Below are positions 1 through 7,101 of a DNA stretch of 8,926 bases, in pieces (position 1 is the first letter of the stretch; each line of letters opens with the position of its first letter). The DNA is from CAWHOW01 sp050013795 (GTDB taxonomy: Bacteria; Bacteroidota; Bacteroidia; Bacteroidales; CG2-30-32-10). Where the stretch lies: NCBI GenBank assembly GCA_050013795.1, contig JBEKEO010000126.1, forward strand, positions 1 through 8,926, written 5' to 3'. The notes under the pieces are model-generated. The model saw only the letters and a program-made list of their open reading frames with translations, was not told where the DNA came from and did not search any database. The translations under genes were made by a program, and so were the position numbers.

Positions 1-650
1 TTGGTAATATGCCTTTTGGAATATCAGTAAGCCCTGATGGAAGCAAAGTTTATGTCGGGAATCAATTTTCTAATACAGTAAGTGTAATAAATACTGCTAC
101 AAATGCTGTTACTGATGCAATTACAGTTAGTAATATGCCTATAGGAATATCAGTAAGCCCAGATGGAAGCAAGGTGTATGTTACGTTAGCTGGTTATCCT
201 GGCAAAGTAGATGTAATAAATACTGCCACCAATACTGTTACTGCTACAATTATTGTGATTAATCCTCAAGGTGTAACAGTGAGCCCGGATGGAAGCAAGG
301 TATATGTTACAAATGATAGTACTAATACAGTAACTGTGATTAATACTGCTACTGATACAGTTATGGCTACAATTTCGGTTGGTAATACTCCTGAAGGTAT
401 ATCGGTAAGCCCAGATGGTAGCAAGGTATATGTGGCGAATACAAATTCTAATACAGTAAGTGTAATAAATACTGCATCAAATACTATTACCGCTACAATT
501 ACAGTTGGTAATATGCCTTTTGGAATATCAGTAAGCCCCGATGGAAGCAAAGTATATGTGGCGAATTCAATTTCTAATACTGTGAGTGTAATTAATACTG
601 GTTCAAATACTGTTACGGATTCAATTAAAGTAGGTAGTGGACCTACTACA
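1..650 (+). repeat. Five tandem YVTN-type beta-propeller repeats
   Basis: Units of about 40-43 residues recur with the pattern VGNxPxGISVSPDGSKVYV, a variable AN/TN linker, NTVSVINTATNTVTATI. They begin near bases 3, 126, 255, 378 and 504; a degenerate sixth start (VGSGPTTFG) ends the array near 650. The first and fifth units are nearly the same at DNA level, which suggests recent duplication or gene conversion. The family normally forms closed seven-bladed propellers, so further blades should lie upstream of the window. Confidence 0.9.
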
Positions 651-2048
651 TTTGGAAATTTTATTTCAACTTACATTCAGCCAACAGCTTGCCAGGCAAG
701 TTTTGGATATGATACAATAAATACATATCCAAATACAATTAACTTTACCGATTATTCAAGCGGGTACATCAATTCATGGTTATGGACCTTCGGCGACAGT
801 ACGTCTTCCACAGCCCAAAACCCGGTTCATACTTATTTGAATAATGGAACCTATACTGTTTGCTTAACAGCAAGTGATATTGATTCAAGTGGCCATGTGG
901 TTTGTTCAAGCACATATTGTACTATTATTGTTGTAGGTAATCCACCAACAACATGCCAGGCATATTTTGAATATTATTCGGACACTACAAATACTAATAT
1001 TGTAGATTTTTACGATTATTCAAGCTGGTATTCAAGCGGAAATATCAATTCTTGGTTATGGACTTTTGGCGACAGCACCTCTTCAACGCTTCAAAACCCG
1101 GTTCATACCTATGCCGGTAACGGGGCATATACTGTTTGCTTAACAGCAAGTGATATTGATTCAAGTGGTGTGCTTTGCTCAAACACATATTGTACTACTG
1201 TTGTAATAGGTAATCCGCCAACAAATTGCCAGGCATATTATGGATATTATGTAGACACTACGCATGCAAATGTGATTGACTTTTACGATTATTCCGGCTT
1301 GTATTCGAGCGGAAATATCAATTCATGGTACTGGACTTTCGGCGATAGTACATCTTCCACGCTTCAAAACCCGGTTCACACTTATGCTAATTATGGACAA
1401 TATGAAGTTTGCTTAACAGCAAGTGATATTGATACAAACGGTAATGTGATTTGTTCAAGCACATATTGCAATTGGGTATATGATAACAGTTACTCCGATT
1501 CCTTATATAGCATTCAGGGTACAATATATGCCGATGGCACACCAACAAATGCTGCAGTAATACTGTTTAATACAGATCACTGGTATTATAATGCTGTAGG
1601 ATACGAAAACGCAACTGGTGGTGTTTTTGAATTCGACAATATTAAATTAGGCCATTATATCTTATGGGCTATTCCTGATACAACTATGTCACCGGTTTAT
1701 CTGCCCACTTATTTTGGCGATGTATTATACTGGCAGAATGCGTACGATTCGCTTTATATAAATGCCAATACTTATAATGTCAACATTCACCTTGTGCCAT
1801 TGGACAGTGCATCAGGTCACCAAAAGGTAATGACGGGCAATGGAAGTATAAGTGGTACTGTTAAATTCGACAACAACCTGACTTATGAAGTAAATATATT
1901 TGATCAGAATTGGTTTGGCCCGACAGGTAGTGGAGGAAATACATATAGTAATATTGCAGGAAAAAATATTCCGGTATTCCTTAAAAACACCAGTGGTAAT
2001 ATTTTAGACTGGGCATTGGCTAAAGCTGACGGAGGCTTTACTTTCTAA
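1..2048 (+). CDS. Secreted YVTN beta-propeller / PKD multidomain surface protein, 5'-truncated by window and interrupted by an in-frame stop
   Basis: The frame is open from the first complete codon (base 3), and the codons before the ATG at 9 read G-N, as in an internal repeat, so that ATG is not the true start and the N-terminus lies outside the window. Counting from the ATG, residues 1-214 are five YVTN-type blades (core VSPDGSKVYV, then SNTVSVINTATNTV). Residues 228-490 are three PKD domains (W-x-W-TFGDSTSS, then QNPVHTY and CLTASDID). Residues 501-600 and 612-679 resemble carboxypeptidase-regulatory-like (Ig-like) modules. PKD and YVTN repeats usually occur in large adhesive or structural extracellular proteins; no catalytic domain is visible, so the role is inferred to be at the cell surface. 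Translation stops at TAA 2046-2048 in the middle of the last module. The unshifted frame continues to a T9SS sorting domain, so this is probably the body of a T9SS cargo gene that has lost its anchor signal. Confidence 0.88.
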   Translation, partial: GNMPFGISVSPDGSKVYVGNQFSNTVSVINTATNAVTDAITVSNMPIGISVSPDGSKVYVTLAGYPGKVDVINTATNTVTATIIVINPQGVTVSPDGSKVYVTNDSTNTVTVINTATDTVMATISVGNTPEGISVSPDGSKVYVANTNSNTVSVINTASNTITATITVGNMPFGISVSPDGSKVYVANSISNTVSVINTGSNTVTDSIKVGSGPTTFGNFISTYIQPTACQASFGYDTINTYPNTINFTDYSSGYINSWLWTFGDSTSSTAQNPVHTYLNNGTYTVCLTASDIDSSGHVVCSSTYCTIIVVGNPPTTCQAYFEYYSDTTNTNIVDFYDYSSWYSSGNINSWLWTFGDSTSSTLQNPVHTYAGNGAYTVCLTASDIDSSGVLCSNTYCTTVVIGNPPTNCQAYYGYYVDTTHANVIDFYDYSGLYSSGNINSWYWTFGDSTSSTLQNPVHTYANYGQYEVCLTASDIDTNGNVICSSTYCNWVYDNSYSDSLYSIQGTIYADGTPTNAAVILFNTDHWYYNAVGYENATGGVFEFDNIKLGHYILWAIPDTTMSPVYLPTYFGDVLYWQNAYDSLYINANTYNVNIHLVPLDSASGHQKVMTGNGSISGTVKFDNNLTYEVNIFDQNWFGPTGSGGNTYSNIAGKNIPVFLKNTSGNILDWALAKADGGFTF
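690..1478 (+). repeat. Three tandem PKD domains with four conserved cysteines each
   Basis: Three units of 83-86 residues lie at about 690-938, 954-1211 and 1227-1478. Each has the PKD hallmarks: SW-x-WTFGDSTSS, QNPVHTY, a central G-x-Y and V-C-L-TASD. Each starts at a CQA motif and has Cys at equivalent places: residues 228/285/299/304, 316/377/390/395 and 407/468/482/487, counted from the ATG at base 9. The linkers GNPPTT and GNPPTN are almost identical, and so is the DNA around the WTFGD core. The even number and fixed spacing of cysteines suggest disulfides within each domain, formed outside the cytoplasm (inference). Confidence 0.87.
2046..2048 (+). other. In-frame TAA separating a surface protein from its sorting domain
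   Basis: The residues before it are ADGGFTF and those after, without any frame change, are NLALQDYTVNAEKA. Together they make a normal carboxypeptidase-regulatory-like strand pair. The protein has an equivalent motif at residues 537-550 (GGVFEFDNIKLGHY), where an Asp occupies the stop position. One base change from GAA, AAA, CAA, TCA, TTA or a Tyr codon would give TAA. The split could be a nonsense mutation, an assembly or read error, or read-through; the sequence alone cannot separate these. Confidence 0.85.
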
Positions 2049-2465
2049 AACTTAGCTTTACAGGATTATACAGTTAATGCTGAAAAAGCCAGTTTGCAAT
2101 CTGTTTCACCTGTTATTCCGCTTACATCCACACACCCGATAGTTAATAATGTCAATATAAACATTGGGATGCATAACATCGTTACTTCTGTTAAAGAGTT
2201 AACGTATGATGTATTGAACTCATTCTCGTATTATCCTAACCCTGTTAAAGATAAGCTAAACCTTGTTTTCAATCTCGAAAAACAAGCAATGATTGATATT
2301 TCAATAATAAATGTTACAGGACAGGTGGTTAATAGATATAATTATTCACTATCAGAAGGATCAAATACGCTATCGTTGGATATGAGCGAACTGAGTTCGG
2401 GAATGTATTTTGTAAGAATTAATGCTAATAGTGCAAATGCTGCGAATTTTAAGATTGTTAAATAA
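2049..2465 (+). CDS. Severed C-terminal part with T9SS type A sorting domain (fragment of the upstream gene)
   Basis: This open stretch is in the same frame as the YVTN/PKD gene and starts directly after its in-frame stop. Its first codons finish the interrupted regulatory-like module. The last ~80 residues (about 2215-2462) form a classic T9SS sorting domain: SYYPNPVKDKLNL, then ISIINVTGQVV, LDMSELSSGMYFVRI and a closing FKIVK. In this family the domain targets a periplasmic protein to the T9SS translocon and is usually cleaved off on attachment to the surface. Alone, the fragment has no signal peptide, and its only early starts are a TTG at 2094 and an ATG at 2169. It could therefore not be exported by itself and is best read as the broken end of the upstream gene. 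If the stop is an error, 1-2465 is one intact CDS. Confidence 0.75.
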   Translation, partial: NLALQDYTVNAEKASLQSVSPVIPLTSTHPIVNNVNINIGMHNIVTSVKELTYDVLNSFSYYPNPVKDKLNLVFNLEKQAMIDISIINVTGQVVNRYNYSLSEGSNTLSLDMSELSSGMYFVRINANSANAANFKIVK

Positions 2466-2486
2466 TCCATTTTAACAAATAACATG

Positions 2487-2521
2487 AGAAAGAGGCTGCC
2501 ATTAGGCAGCCTCTTTCTTTG
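2487..2521 (+). terminator. Strong intrinsic terminator after the YVTN/PKD gene
   Basis: A perfect 14-bp stem (2487-2500 with 2505-2518, core AGAGGCTGCC / GGCAGCCTCT) closes an ATTA loop. It lies 22 bases after the stop codon at 2463-2465. The T-rich side of the stem (CTCTTTCTTTG) supplies the U-rich exit. Because of its A/T-rich flanks it could also act on the opposite strand. It isolates the first gene from the dehydrogenase gene. Confidence 0.88.
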
Positions 2522-2565
2522 TAAAATAGAATTGTTAATATTGATTTGATAGAAAGTATTGAACG

Positions 2566-2598
2566 TTTGCTTTTTTTAAAAGAATACTATTACTTTTG
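2566..2598 (+). promoter_or_regulatory. Bacteroidota-type promoter for the acyl-CoA dehydrogenase
   Basis: TTTG at 2566-2569, 21 bp of spacer, then TACTTTTG at 2591-2598, an exact match to the TAnnTTTG -7 element used by the Bacteroidota primary sigma factor. Transcription would begin near 2603-2606, leaving a leader of fewer than 20 bases before the ATG at 2622. No Shine-Dalgarno site is visible in it, which is common in this phylum. Confidence 0.8.
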
Positions 2599-2621
2599 CA
2601 ACCTGATTAAAAATAAAACTG

Positions 2622-4406
2622 ATGGAAAACAAACAAGTTTTAAAAGGCGGAGAGTTTCTTATTACCAGATCGAAAGCTGAAGATGTTTTTATTTTAGAAG
2701 AACTTAATGAGGAACAGAAGATGATTGCCGGTATGTGCCAGGATTTTCTTGAAAAAGAAGTATTTCCCAATCTGGATAAAATTGACGGCATGGAGTCCGG
2801 TATGATGAGGAGCCTCGTATCAAAGTCAGGGGAATTAGGTTTGCTTGGAATATCTGTTCCTGAAGAATATGGTGGCTTTGGTCAGTCATTTGTAACATCC
2901 ATGCTTGCCTCCGATATTCTTGGCGCCGGTTATTCTTATGCAGTGGCTTATTCAGCTCATACAGGGATTGGAACACTGCCAATTCTTTATTATGGCACTG
3001 AAGAACAAAAACAAAAATATTTACCTAAATTAGCATCAGGCGAATATGCAGGTGCATATTGCTTAACAGAGCCCAATGCAGGCTCAGATGCAAATTCAGG
3101 AAAAACAAAAGCAGTTTTATCAGAAGACGGGAAACATTATATCCTTAATGGACAGAAGATGTGGATAACCAATGGTGGCTTTGCTGATGTGCTTACTGTT
3201 TTTGCAAAGATTGACAACGACAAAATATTAAGCACATTTATTGTAGAGCGTAATTTTCCCGGAGTAACTTTTAATCCTGAAGAAAAGAAAATGGGAATTA
3301 AAGGTTCTTCAACTGTACAGATATTCTTTAATGATTGTAAAGTTCCCGTTGAAAACCTGTTGGGTAAAAGGGGAGAGGGTTTCAGAATTGCATTAAACAT
3401 TCTTCATATAGGACGTATAAAGCTTGGCGCAAATGTGTTGGGTGCCGGAAGGCGTTCTATAATGCATTCGGTTAATTATGCTAACGAACGCAAACAGTTC
3501 GGTACGTTGATTTCAAACTTTGGCGCTATAAAATATAAACTTGCCGAACAAGTTATCAGGCAATATACTGCCGAAGCTGCTGTTTATCGTACCAGCAAAA
3601 TTGTTGATGATGCCATTAAATTAAATATCGCGAACGGTATGTCTAAAATACAGGCATATCTTGAAGCTCTTGGCGAGTATGCTATGGAAGCTGCCATATT
3701 GAAAGTATTTGGTTCAGAAACGCTCGATTATATTGTTGACGAATCCGTACAAATACATGGAGGAATGGGTTTCTCAGCCGAAATGCCTGCTGACAGGGCT
3801 TACCGAGATTCACGCATCAACAGGATATTTGAAGGAACCAATGAGATTAACCGGTTGGTTGCTGCCGATATGTTCCTGAAAATGGCAAAGAAAGCCGATT
3901 CGAAAGTTTTCAGTAAAGCGAAAGCCATTTATGAAGGACTGGGAAGCCTGAAAGAGAGTTCATCTTCAATAACTGATTTTTTCGAAAAGAAACATTTTTA
4001 TCTGGAGAATATGAAGAAAGCTGTTTTGCTGATGCTTGGAAAAGCTTATGAAGCTATAAGCAAGCAATACAATACCGAGCAGGAGATAATGATGAGCATA
4101 TCGGATATGTTAACACAGCTGTATAATGCCGAATCGGTAGTACTTAGGGTGGAAAAAATGAAATCACTAAAAACACCTGAACAGCATACTGTGTATAAAG
4201 ATATATGCGACGTGTTTGTATACGAAGCTGCGTCCAGGTTATATAAATCAGCTATGGATGCCCTTAATTCATTTGCCACTGGCGAAGAGTTCGTTAAAAT
4301 ACAAAATGGCTTAAGATATTTCACAACCCTTGAACCTGTTAATATTAAAGAAGCCAGAAGAAGAATAGCCAACAAACTGATTGAGGATAACGATTACAAA
4401 TTCTAA
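2622..4406 (+). CDS. Acyl-CoA dehydrogenase, long form (VLCAD/ACAD9-like architecture)
   Basis: This is an FAD-dependent cytoplasmic enzyme that introduces the alpha-beta trans double bond into an acyl-CoA and passes electrons to electron-transfer flavoprotein. The 594 residues comprise an N-terminal helical domain (about 30-145), a central beta domain and a C-terminal helical domain. Signature 1 is at residues 147-159 (CLTEPNAGSDANS), signature 2 begins at Q377 (QIHGGMGF), and ERKQFG is at 289-294. The likely catalytic base is Glu404 in RIFEGTNEINRL, the position used by MCAD and VLCAD. About 170 residues follow the core, making it longer than the usual ~380-residue short forms and like VLCAD-type enzymes. 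The ATG is supported by the promoter just upstream and by an N-terminus (LKGGEFLI, AEDVFILEE) that I recall from Bacteroidota homologues. Substrate chain length cannot be read from the sequence. It appears monocistronic. Confidence 0.95.
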   Translation: MENKQVLKGGEFLITRSKAEDVFILEELNEEQKMIAGMCQDFLEKEVFPNLDKIDGMESGMMRSLVSKSGELGLLGISVPEEYGGFGQSFVTSMLASDILGAGYSYAVAYSAHTGIGTLPILYYGTEEQKQKYLPKLASGEYAGAYCLTEPNAGSDANSGKTKAVLSEDGKHYILNGQKMWITNGGFADVLTVFAKIDNDKILSTFIVERNFPGVTFNPEEKKMGIKGSSTVQIFFNDCKVPVENLLGKRGEGFRIALNILHIGRIKLGANVLGAGRRSIMHSVNYANERKQFGTLISNFGAIKYKLAEQVIRQYTAEAAVYRTSKIVDDAIKLNIANGMSKIQAYLEALGEYAMEAAILKVFGSETLDYIVDESVQIHGGMGFSAEMPADRAYRDSRINRIFEGTNEINRLVAADMFLKMAKKADSKVFSKAKAIYEGLGSLKESSSSITDFFEKKHFYLENMKKAVLLMLGKAYEAISKQYNTEQEIMMSISDMLTQLYNAESVVLRVEKMKSLKTPEQHTVYKDICDVFVYEAASRLYKSAMDALNSFATGEEFVKIQNGLRYFTTLEPVNIKEARRRIANKLIEDNDYKF

Positions 4407-4655
4407 TAATCATCAGGCACTAGTTCTTGGTTTATGAGATACAAGTGTTCAGAGTTAGACAGTTAAAATTTGTGCCACCGAAAGGGACATTAAGCATTTT
4501 CAAGCTACTTTTCTTCTTCTTAAAAGTTTTTCTAAATAATAATAGAGCAATTTATTATAAAGCTTAGGTTCGAAAAGACTTAGTTTTTTAATTATAACCC
4601 CTGAAACTAAAAATCTCCATTCGATATTGGTAATCCTGAAATATATATATATATC
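4407..4655. other. Intergenic gap between the dehydrogenase and TonB-receptor genes
   Basis: No convincing gene is present. A weak hairpin (ACTTTT 4507-4512 with AAAAGT 4522-4527, followed by a T run to 4531) could be a poor terminator for the dehydrogenase gene. Near matches to the -7 element occur at 4565-4572 (TAGGTTCG) and 4581-4588 (TAGTTTTT), but neither has a TTTG at the proper distance, so no promoter is called for the receptor gene. The gap ends in an (AT)7 tract. Confidence 0.5.
4641..4654. repeat. (AT)7 dinucleotide tract just before a TTG start
   Basis: Seven AT units end one base before the TTG codon chosen as start of the receptor gene. Such tracts change length easily by replication slippage. 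Located here, a length change would alter the leader of the mRNA or the spacing of any promoter or ribosome-binding element, but not the reading frame downstream of the TTG. Confidence 0.8.
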
Positions 4656-7016
4656 TTGCGTTATAAAATATTACTGATATTATTATTTTTTGTTTGTAAA
4701 ACTTCCTTATCACAAAACATTTCTCAAACTGTCAGGGGTACTGTTTTAGATAAAGATTCAAAGGCGCCATTGTGGGGTGCCAGCGTTGTTGTTGTGAATA
4801 GTTCTCCTTTAATAGGCATTCAGACTGATTCTTCAGGCTCATTCAAATTAAAGAATGTTCCGGTTGGCCGTCATACCTTTAAAGTAACTTTTATCGGTTA
4901 TGATGATGTTATTCTGCCGGAAATACTTGTCAGCACCGGAAAAGAAATAGTGCTTAGTATAGAAATGCAGGAGAAGATCACCAGCATGAGGTCTGTAACA
5001 ATTAAAGCAGACAAGAATAAAGATAACCCCCTGAATTCAATGGCAACTGTCAGCGCCCGCTCTTTTAATGTTGAAGAAACAGGCCGTTATGCTGCATGTT
5101 TAAATGATCCTGCCCGCATGGCCCAATCGTTTGCCGGAGTTTCGTTAAATGGAGATGAAAGCAATGAGATAATAATAAGGGGGAATTCTCCGAGCGGATT
5201 ATTATGGCGTATGGAAGGAATAGAAATTCCAAATCCAAACCATTTCAGCAACGGGAATGGTGATTCAGGAGGAGGCGTGAGCATGTTAAGCAATACGATG
5301 CTCTCCAATTCTGATTTTTTTACGGGAGCATTCCCCGCTGAATATGGCAATGCATTATCGGGAGTTTTTGATATTAATTTGCGGAAAGGAAATAATGAGG
5401 AGCATGAATATGCGCTTCAACTTGGAGTCCTTGGAATGGAAGCTGCAGCCGAAGGCCCTTTCAGCGGGAAATACAATGGCTCATATTTGATCAGTTATCG
5501 CTATTCAACCTTGGATTTTCTTTATAAAATTGGTGTTAAACCTGCGGGAAATATTGTTCCCAAATACCAGGATGTGCAATTTAATTTCTATTTCCCGACA
5601 AAAAAGATGGGGAAATTTAACTTATGGGGAATAGGAGGGACTGACAATACATCAAACACCCCCATTAAAGATTCTACAAAATGGCAGACTTACGAGGATA
5701 TTCTGAATTATAACAACCTGCAAAGAACAGGAGTAATCGGATTGTCACATTTACTCATGTTCAAAGATAACAGGACGTACCTGAAAACAGTTGCTGCAGT
5801 TTCGGATGATCGTAATGTGAGTATTGAAGATACTTTAAATAAATGTTATAATTTACGCCCTATCTACAGGGACACTTTTGATTATATTGTTTCGCGAATT
5901 TCGGTTTCGCTGAATCATAAATTCGACAGTAAAAATGTACTCATAACCGGACTGATTTATGGCAATTATCATTATTCGCTTACGTCAAAAGAATTGAATC
6001 CCCAAACCGGAGATTTTAATTTCTTAATGAATGCTAAAGGAAACACGGGACTTGCAGAATATTTTATCCAGTGGCAGCATCGCCCGACAGAAGACCTTAC
6101 GATAAATACAGGTATTCATGCTATGTATTTTATGCTGAATAACCATTACTCTGTTGAACCACGCTTTGGTTTAAAATGGCAGTTCAATAACGATATGGCA
6201 ATGAATGCCGGTATTGGATTACATAGCCGGATTGAATCTGTTTATAACTATATGACTGAAGATGTTTTACCGAATGGAAGCATTGTCCGCCCGAATATTG
6301 ATCTTAATTTTACAAGGGCATTTCATGCAGTGGCCGGTTATGATTATACTATAAGCGAAGACCTTCGTTTTAAAGCCGAATTATATTATCAGTACTTGTT
6401 TGATGTGCCTGTCCAGGATACTTCGTCATCGTTTTCAACGCTGAATTGTATTGGCGGAGAAAATACGGATATAACAATGATAAATAAAGGTAAAGGATAT
6501 AATTACGGGCTTGACATGACCCTGGAAAAATTCTTTACAAAATCTTATTACCTGATGTTTACTGCTTCACTTTATGAATCGAAGTACAGGGGTAGTGATG
6601 GTGTGATGCGTAAAACCTTATTTGACGGCAACTACAGTTTCAATGCGCTTGCAGGGAAAGAATTTAAAACGGGCAAAGACAAAAACAATATTTTCAATAT
6701 CAATACCCGCATCATCTGGAAAGGAGGGAACCGCCTTACACCAATAGATATGGAGAAATCAATTAATGAAAATCAAACAGTTTTCATTGAGGATGAAGCT
6801 TTTCAATTAAAGGGGCCTGATTATTTCCGTATCGACCTGCAAATAAGTTACAGGAAAAACAGACCGAAATGCTCATGGATAGTTTCACTCGACTTTGAAA
6901 ATGTAACAAACAGGCTGAATGTTTATGATGAGTATTTTGATACAAAAACAAAGCAAATTGAGAAAAATTATAATCTTGGGATATTACCGATCCTGAATTT
7001 CAAAATTGAATTCTGA
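4656..7016 (+). CDS. TonB-dependent receptor-like outer-membrane protein with N-terminal carboxypeptidase-regulatory-like domain
   Basis: A predicted outer-membrane beta-barrel that would take up a substrate using energy from TonB-ExbBD. Residues 1-20 look like a signal peptide (MRYKILLILLFFVCK, TSLSQ). Residues about 25-105 are a CarboxypepD_reg-like domain (VRGTVLDKDSKAPLWGASV, then GSFKLKNVPVGRHTFKVTFIGY). SVTIKADK (113-120) is a possible TonB box. The plug covers about 140-245 (IIIRGNSPSGLLWRMEGIEIPNPNHF; FPAEYGNALSGVFDINLRKGN), and the remainder is barrel, ending in the aromatic-terminated strand ILNFKIEF. The length, 786 residues, suits a regular receptor rather than the ~1000-residue SusC type, and no SusD neighbour is present. 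The start is TTG: the frame is closed by TAA at 4608-4610 and no ATG lies between, while the TTG gives a proper signal peptide. The ligand cannot be told from the sequence. Confidence 0.9.
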   Translation: MRYKILLILLFFVCKTSLSQNISQTVRGTVLDKDSKAPLWGASVVVVNSSPLIGIQTDSSGSFKLKNVPVGRHTFKVTFIGYDDVILPEILVSTGKEIVLSIEMQEKITSMRSVTIKADKNKDNPLNSMATVSARSFNVEETGRYAACLNDPARMAQSFAGVSLNGDESNEIIIRGNSPSGLLWRMEGIEIPNPNHFSNGNGDSGGGVSMLSNTMLSNSDFFTGAFPAEYGNALSGVFDINLRKGNNEEHEYALQLGVLGMEAAAEGPFSGKYNGSYLISYRYSTLDFLYKIGVKPAGNIVPKYQDVQFNFYFPTKKMGKFNLWGIGGTDNTSNTPIKDSTKWQTYEDILNYNNLQRTGVIGLSHLLMFKDNRTYLKTVAAVSDDRNVSIEDTLNKCYNLRPIYRDTFDYIVSRISVSLNHKFDSKNVLITGLIYGNYHYSLTSKELNPQTGDFNFLMNAKGNTGLAEYFIQWQHRPTEDLTINTGIHAMYFMLNNHYSVEPRFGLKWQFNNDMAMNAGIGLHSRIESVYNYMTEDVLPNGSIVRPNIDLNFTRAFHAVAGYDYTISEDLRFKAELYYQYLFDVPVQDTSSSFSTLNCIGGENTDITMINKGKGYNYGLDMTLEKFFTKSYYLMFTASLYESKYRGSDGVMRKTLFDGNYSFNALAGKEFKTGKDKNNIFNINTRIIWKGGNRLTPIDMEKSINENQTVFIEDEAFQLKGPDYFRIDLQISYRKNRPKCSWIVSLDFENVTNRLNVYDEYFDTKTKQIEKNYNLGILPILNFKIEF

Positions 7017-7101
7017 AGTTTCAGCTTGTTCAGGCGGAGTGTATGTTGTGGAAGTGAGAATTGCAAAAGGGGTAGAGGTGAGGAAGTTTGTTAAAGAGTA
7101 G
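7015..7101 (+). pseudogene. Relic of a T9SS C-terminal sorting domain
   Basis: In a frame different from the receptor gene, and overlapping its TGA stop, the sequence reads E-VSACSGGVYVVEVRIAKG then VEVRKFVKE and stop (TAG 7099-7101). This lines up with the last residues of the sorting domain of the downstream gene (VSALASGVYVVQARTKNG, VGVKKFVKE). Upstream of 7015 the frame runs into receptor-gene sequence, and the YPNP part and cargo domain are missing. It is therefore the tail of a lost cargo gene, joined to the receptor gene by deletion or recombination. Confidence 0.75.

Noticed and set aside
266..550. Minus-strand 94-codon open frame opposite the YVTN repeats
   Set aside because: It is periodic only because it mirrors the repeated VSPDGSKVYV codons of the + strand; low-complexity hydrophobic product and no gene signals.
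2046..2048. TAA considered as a reassigned sense codon
   Set aside because: TAA closes the propeller gene and the sorting-domain fragment at the expected family ends, so it works as a stop in this genome.
2704..2982. Minus-strand open frame inside the dehydrogenase gene (and others at 3137-3400, 4046-4375)
   Set aside because: All lie wholly within a well-supported gene on the other strand and resemble no known protein.
4507..4531. Hairpin ACTTTT/AAAAGT followed by T run as terminator of the dehydrogenase gene
   Set aside because: The stem is only 6 bp and nearly all A-T; too weak to call next to the two strong terminators in the window, so it is only mentioned in the gap entry.
5087..5350. 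Minus-strand open frame inside the TonB-receptor plug region
   Set aside because: Shadow of the conserved plug coding sequence; no independent evidence.
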